Below the pieces are notes generated by a model. That model made no database searches and was not told the DNA's origin. It saw only the letters and a list, made by a program, of their open reading frames with translations. This document shows, in pieces, positions 44,663 to 57,182 of a stretch of DNA of 64,000 bases (positions are counted from its first letter, which is position 1; each line of letters begins with the position of its first letter). Source of the DNA: Nicotiana tabacum (taxonomy: Eukaryota; Streptophyta; Magnoliopsida; Solanales; Solanaceae); the NCBI RefSeq assembly GCF_000715075.1, contig NC_134090.1:49731792-49795791 (forward strand). Reading direction: 5' to 3'. The position numbers and the translations under genes were made by a program.

Positions 44663-47518
44663 GCATGTCCAAATATTTTATTATTTTTTCATAATTTTAA
44701 AGGTTTAAATTGATTTATTTTTTCCTTTTTTATCCATAAAATCTCAGTAATTATTTTCAAAATTATTATTTTTGGTAATTCATCTATTGGATTTTCATAT
44801 TTATGCCAAAATATGGCTAAAATAATTTTTACATACTTTTACAATTTCATTTAGTACTTTTAAAGCTAAATTGCACATAATTGCAATATTAGCCATTTTA
44901 AGGTTTAATTGTATCTTACATTTATAAAATTGGATCCTATATTTTCAAAATTGTTATTTATGTGTTATAAATCATTTTGGCCTTTTTAAATCAATTTTTA
45001 GAAGCCATTTACTATTTTTATAATCTAAAAAGGGGAAAATTAGCTATTTAAATAATAGCCCATTTGTATTTCAATTCTAGCCTAAATTGAACCCCAATTC
45101 CCCAGCCCATTTTTAATTAAACCCTACCCTAACCCAATTTTAACCCTACCCAAACCCGGATCCCCACCTACCCCTTTTAATCTAGGCCGTTGATCAATCA
45201 GATCAACAACCACCATTGCCCCTTACCATTTTTAACCCCTGAACGACCCCTTACCCTAAATCATTTCTCACCACCCGACCCCCTTGAATCCCTTCCTCTC
45301 AAAATCTCTCTGCAACTTCACCTAAACCCTAGCTGCCACCACCCAAATCTACCCTAATCCCCTTCAATCCCCACCTAATCCATGTACTCCCATGGCGGTT
45401 TGAGACGTGTACTCGTCTCTTATGTCTACTGGTTACCTATTTTCGTGATTCCATGGATAGATCTCGAAGTGATCAGGTCCAGTCCTTGCTCAATCACCTC
45501 TGTTACTGATTACTTTCAAAATGGACCTGCTAGTCCAGTTTTAAACAAACTCTTTTTTTAAAACTATATCAAGCACTCTCACCTACTCTTAGAATATAGG
45601 TTCTGCCCCTCTTGTGTGAGACTTGCCTTGGGACCCTTGATCTCCCTCTGAACTTGGACACATAAGAGCTAGCCCTTCCACACTGCACTCATTCTGTTTG
45701 GTTATCCAAATCTGGGTGTGAATACTGCCCGGGTTCCCTTGAGGTCCTTAGGGAACTCTGACACACCCAGATATGAGAAAGGCTTTGGAACAATATTGGC
45801 ATTGAAGTGGTTCATTACATAACTCAGAGAGGAAGTCAAGATCAGGCTTCCTTTGGTTGTAATTTCTTATTTTTGCACTTCTTTGTAATTCAATCATTTG
45901 GTCTGTAATAATTTGTAAACAAGTATGGGGTTGGATAGTGAAAAGGGCTGGGAAATATGCATGTTTTAGCTATCACAAGGGTAGAAAGCATGTTACTAGG
46001 TTTACATTCCTACTTGCGTAATAGAATCCATGCTTAGGACTCATTTCATGCATTAGAAATCATGTTCCTTAGGATTTACACTTATTGTCTTCAACATGTC
46101 TGTCTCACTATCATATCACTTAGCAAATCCTGCGTTAGAAATGTGTTAATAACCAGTGTTTCTGCAATCATGTTCCTACTGCCATGCACACTTAGAGATC
46201 ATGTTTTAGGCTAAACAACACTAACAAACATATCCTCTCTACATATTCTGAAAATCATGTCTTAGACGCTTAAATATTTGTACATATAGAAATCCTTCTT
46301 AGGATTCTGCATATACATCATTCTGCATCTCTTTACATTTAGATACCATGTCTTTAGGATCTCATTTATATTCTCTTAAGCACACTTAGGCTAACTACGA
46401 ATGCATAAAAAGGAATAAAACGATTTCATTTAGTCTTTACAACTAATTGGCCATAATTCTGTGTGCTGAACACCTAGAACACCATGTTTAGGTAACAAGA
46501 ATAATCTCCAAATGTCTAATGATTCTGAATAATTACTGATTACTACTTACGCCTAGGCAAGCCTTAGGTAATTACTCAAAAAAAACTGGAACTGCCTTTG
46601 TTTAATTATCAACTGCTACAACCAGCAGGCATGCCTAATTCAGACTTTTTTTCTGAGTTATATAATGAATCTAATTCTGACTGAAACACCCTGCTTTAGG
46701 ATTTTTAAAATTCAGACCTTAACTGTATTTAAGTCGTGCTATTTAAATGCATTACTTGCGGAGGTATGCATGAGCCTTCTTACTACTTACATGTTTCCCC
46801 TTTAAATGCAGTCCTACGTGTTTTGTATGTCGCCTTAGTTTTTTTACCTTTAAACCTAAGAGTCAGCCTAGAACCTCCCTCTTATAGGAATAGTAGTCCT
46901 AAATTCCTCCAGGACTAATAGGAATGGTACGGGTAACAACATGCAATAAAAGTCGAGACCAATCCTCACTTTAATACCTTCACGGGGTAGGAATGGTAGA
47001 TATGTACATGATGACCGGTATGCTAATACCACGTGTATCCCTTCTTCTGAGGAGTATAATAGCGGGTATTGCATTGAGGTGATCCATAGTACAAACAAAC
47101 GTAGGACCCCTTTTATATTCACAAGCATGTTTAGATTGTAACTCTTTTCAAAACCCTCTTTTTAATCGTTTTCCAAATGTTTGTGTATTTAAACTTAAAT
47201 CCTCTATTACTTGAGCCTTTATGTGTTTACTTGTTAATTGCACAAATTCACAAAAACTATCTGGCCGGGAACCACACTAGTGGATCCTGAGGGGTGCCTA
47301 ACACCTTCCCCTTAGGATAATTTCAAGCCCTTACTCAATCTCTAGTTATCAAACATAGTTGTAGTTGAACCTTATCGGTGCCCTAACGCACCTTTAAATC
47401 GTTGGGTGGCGACTCTTCAAAAAAACCCTATTTTCCCAAAAGAAAATGAGTCATTACACCCCATGAATGTCGAAACCCGAACTCCTCTCCGATGGAAAGG
47501 GAAAATGGGGGCGCGACA
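44663..47518 (+). repeat. 3' LTR of element A, main part
   Basis: Continues the LTR begun at 21951 and matches 126-2149 from 45491 on. The first about 800 bases are AT-rich, then a C-rich stretch (45060-45370, repeated ACCCTA-like words). It ends GGGGGCGCGACA, directly abutting element E's gag. Total LTR length with its first part is about 2.93 kb. Confidence 0.82.
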
Positions 47519-48330
47519 ATGGAGTTTGTTATGTGAGGGGAGACTTTGGACCTTAGTCTACCATCACTGCCCCTACTTCCTTCTTTTTAGAAATACCACC
47601 CGACTGCAAGGGTTTGTTTGTATCCTATAGTGCCTCAAAATTTGTTACCATTCCACTTTTAATTTCCTCTTCTATTTTTTTTCCCAATTTGATGATGTCG
47701 GAAATTTTATGTTTTTCAATAACCATCAACCTCTCGTAATATTGCGGATCCTGAGCTTGAACAAAGAACTTATTCATCTGTTCTTCTTTCAGTGTTGGCC
47801 TTACTTTCACATCTTCTGATCTCCTTCGAGTAGCATATTCGAGGAAAGTTTCTGTTAGCTTCTTCTTAAGATTCTGAATGTAGAAGACGTCTGGTGCATA
47901 TTCTGTATTGAACCTGAACCGATCCATAAAATTTGATGCCATGCTTACCGAGTTAACCCATTTCTTTGGGTTTTGACTGATGTACCAGGACAGGGCATCT
48001 CCAGTGAGGCTCCTCGTGAACAGCTTCATGCGGATTCTTTCATCTTTACCAACCCCTATGAGCTTGTCACAATATGTTCTCAAGTGTACCTTCGGATCAC
48101 CTGTCCCTTCGAACATTTCGAACTTAGGAGGCTTGTAACCCTCTGGTAGTTCTACGTCCGGCTAAATATACAATCTTCATAATTCAAACCTTCGATACAT
48201 TTACCGCCTTCAATACCTTGGACTCAACTAGTAAGTTTCTTGAGCTCCTCTGCCATGCTCTTGATGAGCAGGTCCTTCTCGTCGAATTCAAGTATGTATA
48301 GGGTTTGTTGTGGAGTGTGGGGTAAGGTTT
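47519..48330 (-). pseudogene. Element E gag (truncated by A)
   Basis: The longest open part is 48116-47625 on the minus strand: GDPKVHLRTYCDKLIGVGKD, RSLTGDALSWYISQNPKKWV, FRFNTEYAPDVFYIQNLKKK and EEQMNKFFVQAQDPQYYERL, the Ogre gag core. Upstream, near 48290-48230, is a coiled-coil-like stretch with a stop. The gene is cut at 47519. It is the gag core missing from element A. Confidence 0.82.
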
Positions 48331-48660
48331 CCACGTATACGGGGTTGCTTTGATGGACTCCAGGAATTTGGGCATAGTGATGGTCGTTAGTTGAGTTTTG
48401 GGGATCAGGGGTAGGTTGTGGTGCGTTTTAGGAGTGTGGTAGGTGGTGGTCTGTGGATACTGGGTCGAATGGTGATGATGTTGTGGAGGGATCGGCAGAG
48501 GATTAGGATTTTGAGGAGTTGTGGCATACTGATGAGGTTCGATAGGATTTTGTTGGTTTTATATGTTTTGGGGAGGTGTAGGGTTTTGGGAGTTTTGTTG
48601 GTTGATATCAAGGACGTTCATGGTAAGGGATAGGTTTGCCAAGTTACTTCAATAGTACAT

Positions 48661-49502
48661 CTAGCCATGCTTGGGAAAGGTTTGCGCAAACCTGTTTGGG
48701 ATAAAAGTCATTCTCTTTGGATGGTGATAGGTTATGTGGTCATTCCATGGTCGTCGCGGAAGTTCTTGACAGTATTCTCCTCTCTGAAGGTGTTCCAACA
48801 ACCATACTTGTAGCAACAAATTGCAACCCTCAAAATGCATATACCCCTTTTTGCAACGGTCTAAAGCCTGGTACATATCAGCCAAAATCATAGGGACAAT
48901 AGGGTTAGTTTGCCCCTTAATCCCCTATCCATTAAGGTCTTAGTGACCATATCTAGGCGAGTGTGGATCCTTTCTCCCTGTATCGAAAATACCAACATCT
49001 CCAGAAAGCAGACAATGAATACAAAAACTCGGCGGTGAGTCCAACCCAAAGAAGTGATGGCAAACTTATCATGATAAAGGCCATATGACTTGTTGTGCCT
49101 ATAACGCTCATAAAGGAAATCGAATGGTATGTAAGACTTCTTCAGACAAACTAACTCATCAGTTTTCCTAAAACCCATCATTTTCAATAAATCTCGAGAA
49201 GTGCGGTTTTCCGGTACCAACAAACCAGGGCTATCCCATGGGAGCCCAGCGAAGCCTCCTATTTCTTCTAAAAGGGGAGTCATTTCTATGTCTTCAAAAC
49301 GAAAGACGACTCTCTTCTCATCCCAAAACATGATGGCAACCTTAATTAACGCATTGTTTGGCTGAATGTGTAACAAGGAGGGTAAATTTTCGAGGACTCT
49401 TTTCACATGATTTTTGTCAGTTGGTGGGAGATTTTCCCACCAATTCAACAGCAAAGGTAGGATATTTTGAACCATATCGAACCTGGAGACTTCATGCCTC
49501 AT
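48661..49502 (-). pseudogene. Element E ORF1 (Ogre-specific protein upstream of gag)
   Basis: The first frame runs 49502-48888 (204 codons, MRHEVSRFDMVQNILPLLLN) with motifs LPSLLHIQPNNALIKVAIMF, FRFEDIEMTPLLEEIGGFAG and KFAITSLGWTHRRVFVFIVC. It continues 48891-48661 (ADMYQALDRCKKGYMHFEGC, VWLLEHLQRGEYCQELPRRP) after a frameshift. This is the extra ORF found before gag in Ogre elements, related to plant-mobile-domain-like or DUF-type plant proteins (names from memory). Function unknown. Sequence from 48660 to 48330 is degraded linker with glutamine/proline-rich traces. Confidence 0.7.
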
Positions 49503-50358
49503 TTCTGCAAAACAAATAGAGTTAGCCCTTTCCCCCTCCGGATTTGGCTTTTTGCACGTTAATGATCAACATATTAGTATGTTTTCTCCAAATAATGCAC
49601 AGATCGTGATTGTGTCCATTGGGATTATGGAAATTCCGGCGGACTTTGGAGAAGGCTTGCCTTAGCGAGTTATTATGCGAATAGCGTTCTAACCCATACT
49701 AGGTTTGGACATGATGCATGCACAGCTAATATTAGAGTGGGGGTTTCTAGAAGAGTTTAGACTGGTACCCTCAAGTGGACAACTTGAGAGGGAAAGGCAC
49801 GAAACCATTGACTGCACCGCTGATCGACTAGTTTTATCGCAAATAAGCCTCCAAATTTAAAGGGTGATTTAGAAATAGCGCGGACACTCATCAAGCATCG
49901 CTATGGTATTAGTTATGCACAAGTGGAATATGATATGGAACATGCTTTATGCAAAGATAAAACAACACGTTGTCAAATATTTTGCATGATGAAAACAGTA
50001 AATGCAGTATTGGATGAAACGTAAAGAATAAAAAGAAAGGAAAACAAGGAAGAAGTTAGTTTGTGCAATGTGAAAATTGTAATAAAGTAGACAAGCGAGT
50101 GAGGGTGGGGAGAGACATGATGTAGCAATTCTTAAAAAATGTCTAAAGCAAAACACATGTTATGACCAAATTGAGCAGAGATTTGCATATTAATGCGAAT
50201 TCAAATAAAGGAAAAACGAGGAAAAGGGTGTACAAGTAGCAATAAAAGGGAAACAGGAGTGGGATATTCATGTAACAGCAAAAATAATAAAGACACGTTT
50301 AGCAGAGAAGACTAATTCATATAGACCAAGTTCGCTTAAGGTATGAGCCTAAAAATAT
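49503..50358 (-). other. Element E leader, non-coding
   Basis: Non-coding leader between primer site and ORF1. It includes a stretch near 49750-49810 matching the leader of element A around 2510-2580. No gene seen. Confidence 0.5.
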
Positions 50359-50377
50359 CCCCAGCAGAGTCGACATG
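50359..50377 (-). other. Primer binding site of element E
   Basis: On the minus strand, TCGACTCTGCTGGGGA follows the LTR end GAGCACGACA after a few bases. Same type as element A's site. Confidence 0.6.
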
Positions 50378-50378
50378 C

Positions 50379-52812
50379 TGTCGTGCTCCTTTTTCTTGCA
50401 AAATCGGGTTTCGACATGTGACAACTCTTTTAAGGAAGGTGTTAAAAGAGAGAGTGGCCACCTAACGGGTTTGAGGTGCGTTAGGGCACCTATTTGCAAA
50501 TAACTCTGGTTTAACCAGTTTGCGCCACCAAAGATTGGGTAAGGGCTCAAATTACCTCGAAGAGAAGGTGTTAGACACTCTTCGAAGTCCACAACTATGG
50601 GTCCCAGCCGAACTTGAATTATATGAATTATCTGGACAAACAAAGACAAAGAAGTTTGGGAAAATTCATTATTAAAGACTTTGAATAAACACAAATAATT
50701 GATTTAAAGACAAGTGGAGGTCCTAAATTTTTAGCTTAAAGGATCACCCCATGCAATATAAATAATACTTCGTAACTCCCTCGAGATGGGGTGTTACTCG
50801 TATTATTCTGCGGGCATAGACTATCATCTCTTGCTACCCGATTACTATCTTTAAGTTTTTTACCTAAGCGCACTAGTTGATTCTATAACCGCGCCTTATG
50901 CTTGCACTACCCGTCCCATGCCTATGTCCCAAGAGGCATTTGGACCTCTATTTTGGCTGGTTCTAAACACACTCAGGCGGCTAAAAATGATAAATCTAAG
51001 CGACACTCAAAAATACGTAGGACTACACATAAGGGCATCAAATGGATCAAGTTGGCCTCCACATATAAGCAACAAATACACGCAATTAGGTTTTTTACAT
51101 TAAGCAGGTGACAAGTTCCAGAATTAATATGAAATGGGGTCCTTAAATCCTATATGCATGACTTCTATGTGATTCTGAATTTTAAACATGTGGGCAGTGT
51201 TGTTTTCTTAACATGACAAATATTACAAATCATATAGGTATGCTTCCTAATTTGTTTGAAAAATAAGGCAGTGAGACAGTTTGATAGTTCAATTACCAGC
51301 GTTTTGTCAACATACTTCTGAGGTGAGAGATAGAGTCCTATAGGCAAGATTTCTAAGAATGTGCACTTGAAACTGGTTCTTTATCCCAAGATCTTCAAAA
51401 TAACCCCGGGCAATGCTCGCACCAAGAAAAAGTTCAAACAACAGACTCTTAGTGGCCTTAGCTTTCAGCCGGCCAAAATAAAGCACAGAACACGATAATG
51501 AAGGAACCACAGAACAAAGCTTCAAATTTTAGTAAGATTATAGCAATTCAGGTCTGTCCTGAAAAAAGGAAAAGGGAATGGGTTTACATAGTAGTAAAGT
51601 CAGTACATAAGTAAGGAAATACAATCAATAAAACCATAAAAGGAAAGAAAAACACATAAATCAAATAAAATCGGGTTAGGAGAAGAAGTCGGTAAACCCT
51701 CATTTTTAGGAAAAACAAACATCAACGGAATATACATAAAAATAGTAGAATAGGATGAATGTAGACACAAATAATACTCAAAATCAGAGAATCAAACCAA
51801 TTTTGGTTCGATTTGAAGAGATATGTAAACCCTAGTTTTAGGGTAAGTGAGAATCAATAAAAAATACACAAATATTCGTACTCACAATAGAACAAAGGAT
51901 GAACATAGACAGAATAGCAGAAAGATCAATGATTTGAATCTATTTTGGTTCGATTTTGATGAGATTTGCTCGTCGTGTTTAGGAAAGCACTATAGGAGAA
52001 TAACCAGTAGTAGGAGGAGGCCATATATGGCAAGTAATAGCAATCAAATCCCATGTCTGGTGGGATTAGGAGGAAGACTTGGGGGAAGACAGCTAGGGTT
52101 TAGTTGAAGAAGAAAGGGGTTTAAGAGAATATGAGGGCGACGGATTGCAGGGGAGTGATTAGGGTTTGGGGCAAGGGGATAATTAAAAGGAGGGATTGAA
52201 TAGGGGTCGTTGATCTCTGAGATCAACGACCAGGATTTTAAAAGGGTTAGGTCGGTTTAGCTTATGTGGGTGGTGATCGGGTTTAGGATTAGTGGGTCAT
52301 CTGGTTTGGGCCGGGGTTATTGGGATGTGGTATTGAGGTTTTGGGCCATTTATTGGTTCGAAATGGGTTTTAAAATAGGGCTAGTTTTTAAATACCCAAC
52401 ATTTATCAAAAAGATAATTTATTAAAGTGATTAATAAGTAACAAAAATATTATTTGTGCACTGAAAAGATTAAAATAATAAATTAACATTATAAAAATAT
52501 AAAAAATTATTTTTTGCATAAATAATGTATACACGAACATAGGTTGTTATTGCACACACTTTTGCAATTAGCCTAAAAATACAAATATAATTATAAAAAT
52601 GCAGTAAAATATTTAAAAATATACATTTTGGTGTAAATGATAAGTTTGGATGATCAAATCACCATAAAAATAATTTAAATGATAATTATTGAATATTTAT
52701 ACAATAAAATGCAGAAAGAAATTGATTTTTAAAGACTTCAAAAATTGTGAAAAATTATGAAAATATTTGTATAGGTTTGTAAACTAAATGATGATACAAA
52801 TATGCTATTTTG

Positions 52813-52858
<46 letters not shown>

Positions 52859-52888
52859 GAAATATAAGGAAAAAATTAGGTATCAACG
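50379..52888 (-). repeat. 5' LTR of element E (about 2510 bp)
   Basis: Minus strand, beginning CGTTGATACCTAATTTTTTCC (TG mutated to CG) and ending GAGCACGACA. Composition parallels A's LTR: an AT-rich first third, then a T/A/G-rich block. The only other copy would lie beyond A, outside the window. Confidence 0.75.
52816..52855. repeat. (TA)n microsatellite
   Basis: About 20 uninterrupted TA units inside element E's LTR; likely length-variable. Confidence 0.95.
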
Positions 52889-53325
52889 TGGGGTAGCGGT
52901 CATTGCTCAATCATGCAAGCAGAAAGACCTCTTTTCTTTGCAGCCTTCTGCTAGTAATTTGGCTACAACAACCCAATGGTCCCTCAATCGAATCATTACT
53001 AGAAATATAAATTACTTGGCTTTTGAGCCATCAATACAGAGAAAGTAAGTGCGATGTAAAATTGGTAAGGTGAAAATGATAAGGACAATAATCACAATAC
53101 TTTAAGAGAATTACAGAAAGAAAAATTTATACTCCACTATAGTTGAAACTCTTTAAGGACAAAATTATCACACTCCTTTGATTGTAAAAAATTAAGTGGA
53201 GAAAGAGTGAGTCGACTTGATAGAGAACCAGTTGCGGTGGTGTTAGCAAGGTGATTCGCTCTTCCGTGCTTTGAGCTTGGGTTTCTGTATTTGAATCTTA
53301 GATTGAGGAGTTGGTTGAAGAATAG
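52889..53325. other. Intergenic sequence, nothing recognised
   Basis: Flank of element E. No convincing coding frame, RNA gene or repeat seen. Confidence 0.4.
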
Positions 53326-53745
53326 TTATCTCGGAATTATAATAATAGGATCATAATATGAAAATTAAATTATAACGGGATTAATTGGTGGATATATTTA
53401 AATTGGAAAATGTTTCGTTCATTTGACTAAAAATGAAATATATGAGGTATAATATAAAACATGTGCTTGGTATATACTAGATAAGATGCGATAAACTTTT
53501 ATTTTCAATTTTAACCTTAGATTTTTTAAATAACTTAGGGGGAAGACCCTTGGAAGGCATCTTTGTCATTGTATTGTTTTATATCTCGAGTATCTTACCC
53601 TCAATGAGGGATAAATAATACCAGAATCGTGGTATACATTAATTTCGATATTACTAATTCCGCATTTGAAATTCAGCGAAATGCATGATAAAATAATCTC
53701 GTATCTAATTTTAAATTATTATCCTTTATCCAACCAACCAAATGA
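53326..53745. mobile_element. Degenerate MITE-like stretch
   Basis: AT-rich stretch with words typical of a solanaceous MITE: GGGATAAATAATACCAGAAT, GCATGATAAAATAATCTCGT, and an end in TTATCCAACCAACCAAATGA. I could not define matching terminal inverted repeats or a target duplication, so boundaries are approximate. Confidence 0.35.
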
Positions 53746-54061
53746 TCCAACAAGTTCAACATTTAAGATCCTTAGCATTAAGCTCATTATCTTTTTAAAA
53801 TTAAAGATTCATATGTGCTATTAGTTATAAATTTTTGATAGATAAATTTATTTGTCGCCATTAAAAATTTAAAGTCAGACAAACTCGGTATGTAAGTTGC
53901 ATTCGTCTTTGAGGATTGATGGGTGAGAATAAGAATAGGTTTCCCCAGATATAATTTTGGCTTACTGATGCAGGTAGATAGAATAGTATGCGAATGGCAA
54001 ATGATAACTTCCATGGATTGAAGCTTTTAGTTTTGAGCATGAAGTAAGGAAGAAGACACCG
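53746..54061. other. Intergenic sequence, nothing recognised
   Basis: AT-rich, no supported gene; the minus-strand open frame here (54014-53787) has no recognisable features. Confidence 0.4.
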
Positions 54062-54256
54062 TGAGCTTTAGAGAGAGAATTTCTGGAAAAAAAAATTCAT
54101 CTTCTTCATTCAATTGCAATTACAGTGTATTTATACACCCTACTCTAATGATGTCTAACTGCTTTAACCGCCTAACCACCTACATAGATTATAACGACTT
54201 AACATTAGGTGGATCCCACAACCACAACTTGCTTTCCAACTAACTCATCTTCAACA
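54062..54256 (-). repeat. Putative short 3' LTR of a minus-strand copia element
   Basis: On the minus strand it starts TGTTGAAGATGAG right after the polypurine-like CTTGAAGGGGAG, contains TATAAATACAC, and ends AAAGCTCA. About 195 bp. The matching 5' LTR is not present, so limits are tentative. Confidence 0.5.
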
Positions 54257-56490
54257 CTCCCCTTCAAGTTGAAGGCTTGAACAAATTCTTTACTCCTAAA
54301 CTTCTCAGCAGGTAGTCATGTTGTAGCTTGCCCAAGCTCTTAGTCAGGAGATCAACTAACTACTCTTTTGTAGATATGTGTTCAGTCTTCATAACTCCTT
54401 GGAATATTCTTTTCCTAACAAAGTGACAATCTACGTGTATATATTTGGTTCTTTTGTGAAAGATTAGGTTGGATGCAATTTGAATTGTAGCCTTACTATC
54501 ACATAGTAGCTCAACATGTAGTTCAATCTTCACTCCAATCTCTCCAAAGAGTCATATTAGCCAAGTTACTTCAATAGCACATGCAACCATACTTCTGAAT
54601 TCTTCTTCTGCTGAGCTCCTAGAAACTGTCTCTTGTTTCTTGGACTTCCATAATATCAATGCATCCCCACACTTTATTAAATAGCTAGTGACTGATATCC
54701 TGGTTTGCAAGCAAGCTCCCCAGTCTGAGTCACTGTAGGCTCTAAGTTTGCTTGTGTTATTAGAAGGCATCAGGAGACCTAAACCAGGCTCAGCCTTGAT
54801 GTACCTTACCATCCTAAAGGCTGCTTCCATATGTGATACCTTTGGACAGTGCATAAATTAGCTAAGGACCTGTCCTACAAAGTCAAGGTGATGTCTGGTC
54901 ATAGTGTGGTACAACAACCTCCCTACCATTCTTTGATAGCTGCTAGGATGTTTCAACACCTCATCTGTCAGAATCATCTCCATAGCATACTTCCTCTGAT
55001 TTATTACTATCCCTTCTTTGGACCTAGCAAATTCAATACCTAGAAAGAACTTCAGCTCCCCAAGATCCTTTTTTTAACCTAGTATGTAGGTCATCTCTTG
55101 TTTGGTTTAGTTGACTAGGATTGGTGTCTGTGATGATCGAATCATCTACATAGACTAAGATTACAACTATGTCACACTTTGCTTTTCTAGTGAAAAGAGA
55201 ATAGTCAAAGTGACTCTGCTGAAATCCTATCTCTACTAGAGCTTCTGTTAACTTCATATTCCATTGTCTTGGGGCCTGTTTAAGGCCATACAATAGCTTT
55301 TGGAGTTTGAAGACCTTCTGAGTCTCCCTCTGTCTGCAAAAGCCTTCAGGAATATGCATATAAACATCCTCAAGAAGATCACCATCGAAGAATGCATTGT
55401 GTACATCCATTTGTTAAATCTGTCAGTTCTGAGAGGCAGATAGGGCAATAACAGACCTCACAATGATCATCTTTGCCACTGGGGAGGAGGTCTCAGTGTA
55501 TTCAAGCCCTTCTTTCTGGTTGTACCCTTTGGCCACCAACCTGGCCTTATACCTTTCAGCCTTACCTAAAGACATGTACTTGACCTTAAAAATCCACTTG
55601 CACTCAATAGGAGACTTGTCAGGAGCCAGGTCTACAATGGTCCAGGTATTGTTGTGTTCAAGAGCTGCTACTTCCTGCTTCATGGCCTGCACCTAATTGG
55701 GATCTGAGATAGCTTCTTTGAAGGATTTAGGTTCAGGAATGGCTGAGTGAAGTGCCAGTAGATGCTGATAATGTGTTGTCAATTTGGAGTAGATTACATT
55801 TGATGAAATAGGATATAGACATGTGTGAGTTGCTGGTTTAGTAACATAATATTGCAACCACACAGAAGGGTCTGCTTGGTCTACTAGATCTCCTGAGCTC
55901 TTGAGCTGTATCAGAATTGAGTGATAGTGAGTTATGAGCTGCACTAGGAAGAGTTAGATTGGCTTTAGTAGGAGAAGTCTCCTTATGAACTGCAGTAGAG
56001 GAAGGAGGTGTGTTGATCTCTCCCTGAGCTAAGTTAATAAAAGTACTATGTGAGTAAGCAATTGGCTGATTCATAGTGTCATTAGATGCCATAGGTGACA
56101 GTAAATCTAGTACTGGGAACACAGGATTGCCTGCGGACTTCAGTTGCTTGAAAGGAAAGATAGCCTTTTGAAACACCACATTTTTGCTCACAAAGAGTGT
56201 CTTGGACTAGATATCATATAGTTTATACCCTTTCTGAGAAGGAGCATACCCCATGAGAACTGCAGGAATGGCCATTAAGGCAAATTTGTCAGTACATTTT
56301 GGAATAGCTGCATAGCAAAAAAGCCCATGACCTTCAAATGACTGAGAGAAGGAGCATGCAAATAAAACATATCAAATAATGATTTGAAACCAATCACTTT
56401 GGAGGGTAACCTGTTGAGAAGATAAACAACAGTGGTGACATACTCACCCTTGAACCTCAATGGGATGCCTGCCTGAAACCTTAATCCTTT
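54257..56490 (-). pseudogene. Ty1/copia pol remnant: integrase end, RT, RNase H
   Basis: Reading the minus strand: integrase C-terminal part (56460-56275, GEYVTTVVYLLNRLPSKVIG), a serine/proline-rich linker (56191-55838), RT (55692-55033, with [37 protein letters not shown] and YVDD at 55152-55141), and RNase H (54854-54270, SDSDWGACLQTRISVTSYLI, KTKYIHVDCHFV-like). Stops and frameshifts occur, for example near 55415, 55695 and 55050. Gag, protease and the integrase N-terminus are missing. Confidence 0.85.
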
Positions 56491-56494
56491 CCGT

Positions 56495-57182
56495 GGTTAC
56501 TTGGTGTTGCTAGGTACTTATCCTGTCAGTTGGAAGTCTAAGAAGCAGAAAACCATTTCTTTTTCCTCGGCTGAAGCTAAATATAGGTTTCTTAGAAAGG
56601 TGGCTGGGGAGTTGACATGATTATGCAGATTGTTTGAGGAGCTAATTGTTCCCTTTCCTACACATGTGATTGTGTATTATGACAACCAATCAACTTTACA
56701 CATTGCTAGGAACCCTGTTTTTCATGAGCGAACCAAATACATTGAGGTTGATTGTCATTTTGTGAGGGATAAACTTTAAGAAGGTTTATCTCCTTGCATC
56801 ACATTGGCATACATAACCAGTTGGCAGACATTCTCACCAAGGCTCTCACTGGCATCAAACATTCCACTGTGTTGATCAAGTTGGTTGTGAAGACCTCACC
56901 TCCAACTTTAAGGGGGGGGGGGGGATATCGAGCTATGTATTTATATGTTTTCAGTTCACTTACTATTATTAGCTTAGCTGTCAATTAGTTAGTTTGTTAC
57001 ATGTATTAAGTGATGGACCCACGTGTGTATATATGTACTCACACATTGAACTAATGAAGATTGCACAGTTCATTTCTAAGTTGACTCTTCTCAAGCTCTT
57101 CTCTCTCTCTCGAAGCTTCTGAGTTCCACCATGGGAGCTCAAGTTTGAGCTCGAGGTTTTATATGCTTTCTTCTACTTAACA
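56495..57182 (+). mobile_element. 3' fragment of a second copia element, plus strand
   Basis: RNase H pieces (PVSWKSKKQKTISFSSAEAK, 56525-56585; [20 protein letters not shown], about 56672-56730; HHIGIHNQLADILTKALTG, 56797-56853), then AACTTTAAGG with 13 G (56912-56924) as polypurine tract, then an LTR-like stretch of about 255 bp ending CTACTTAACA. The LTR start reads ATATCGAGC instead of TG, so it is probably mutated. Stops at 56618-56620 (TGA) and 56778-56780. It faces the opposite way from its neighbour. Confidence 0.75.

Larger units (their letters stand above)
1..47518 (+). mobile_element. Element A: Ogre/Tat-like Ty3/gypsy retrotransposon, outermost of the nest
   Basis: A defective Ty3/gypsy element whose left end lies outside the window. 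Seen: similar terminal sequences (1-2149 and 44663-47518), a primer-binding-type site after the first LTR, and a pol region in two blocks (3986-5734 and 18354-20011) separated by element B. The RT, RNase H and integrase read like the Tat/Ogre lineage: YVDD catalytic box, a second RNase H-like stretch after the first, and integrase last. Own sequence is about 12 kb after removing B, C and D, short for Ogre because most of ORF1, gag and protease is missing. The 3' LTR is split by C. Many stops make it inactive. Confidence 0.85.
47519..52888 (-). mobile_element. Element E: Ogre-like retrotransposon, reverse strand, 5' part
   Basis: On the minus strand the order is LTR (52888 to 50379), primer site, leader, ORF1 (49502 to about 48661), gag (about 48330 to 47519). 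It stops in mid-gag exactly where A's 3' LTR ends, so A probably inserted into E and the rest of E lies left of the window. Lineage is supported by the LTR start GTTGATACC, the primer site and the ORF1-gag order typical of Ogre. Confidence 0.85.

Noticed and set aside
48418..48633. Plus-strand frame of 71 codons
   Set aside because: Shadow of the degraded glutamine/proline-rich linker of element E on the minus strand.
52816..52855. (TA)n run as a TATA promoter
   Set aside because: It is a simple-sequence microsatellite inside a reversed LTR, near the LTR start rather than at a plausible promoter distance from any gene.
56275..56460. Possible independent small gene on the minus strand
   Set aside because: It reads as copia integrase in continuity with the RT and RNase H downstream on the same strand.
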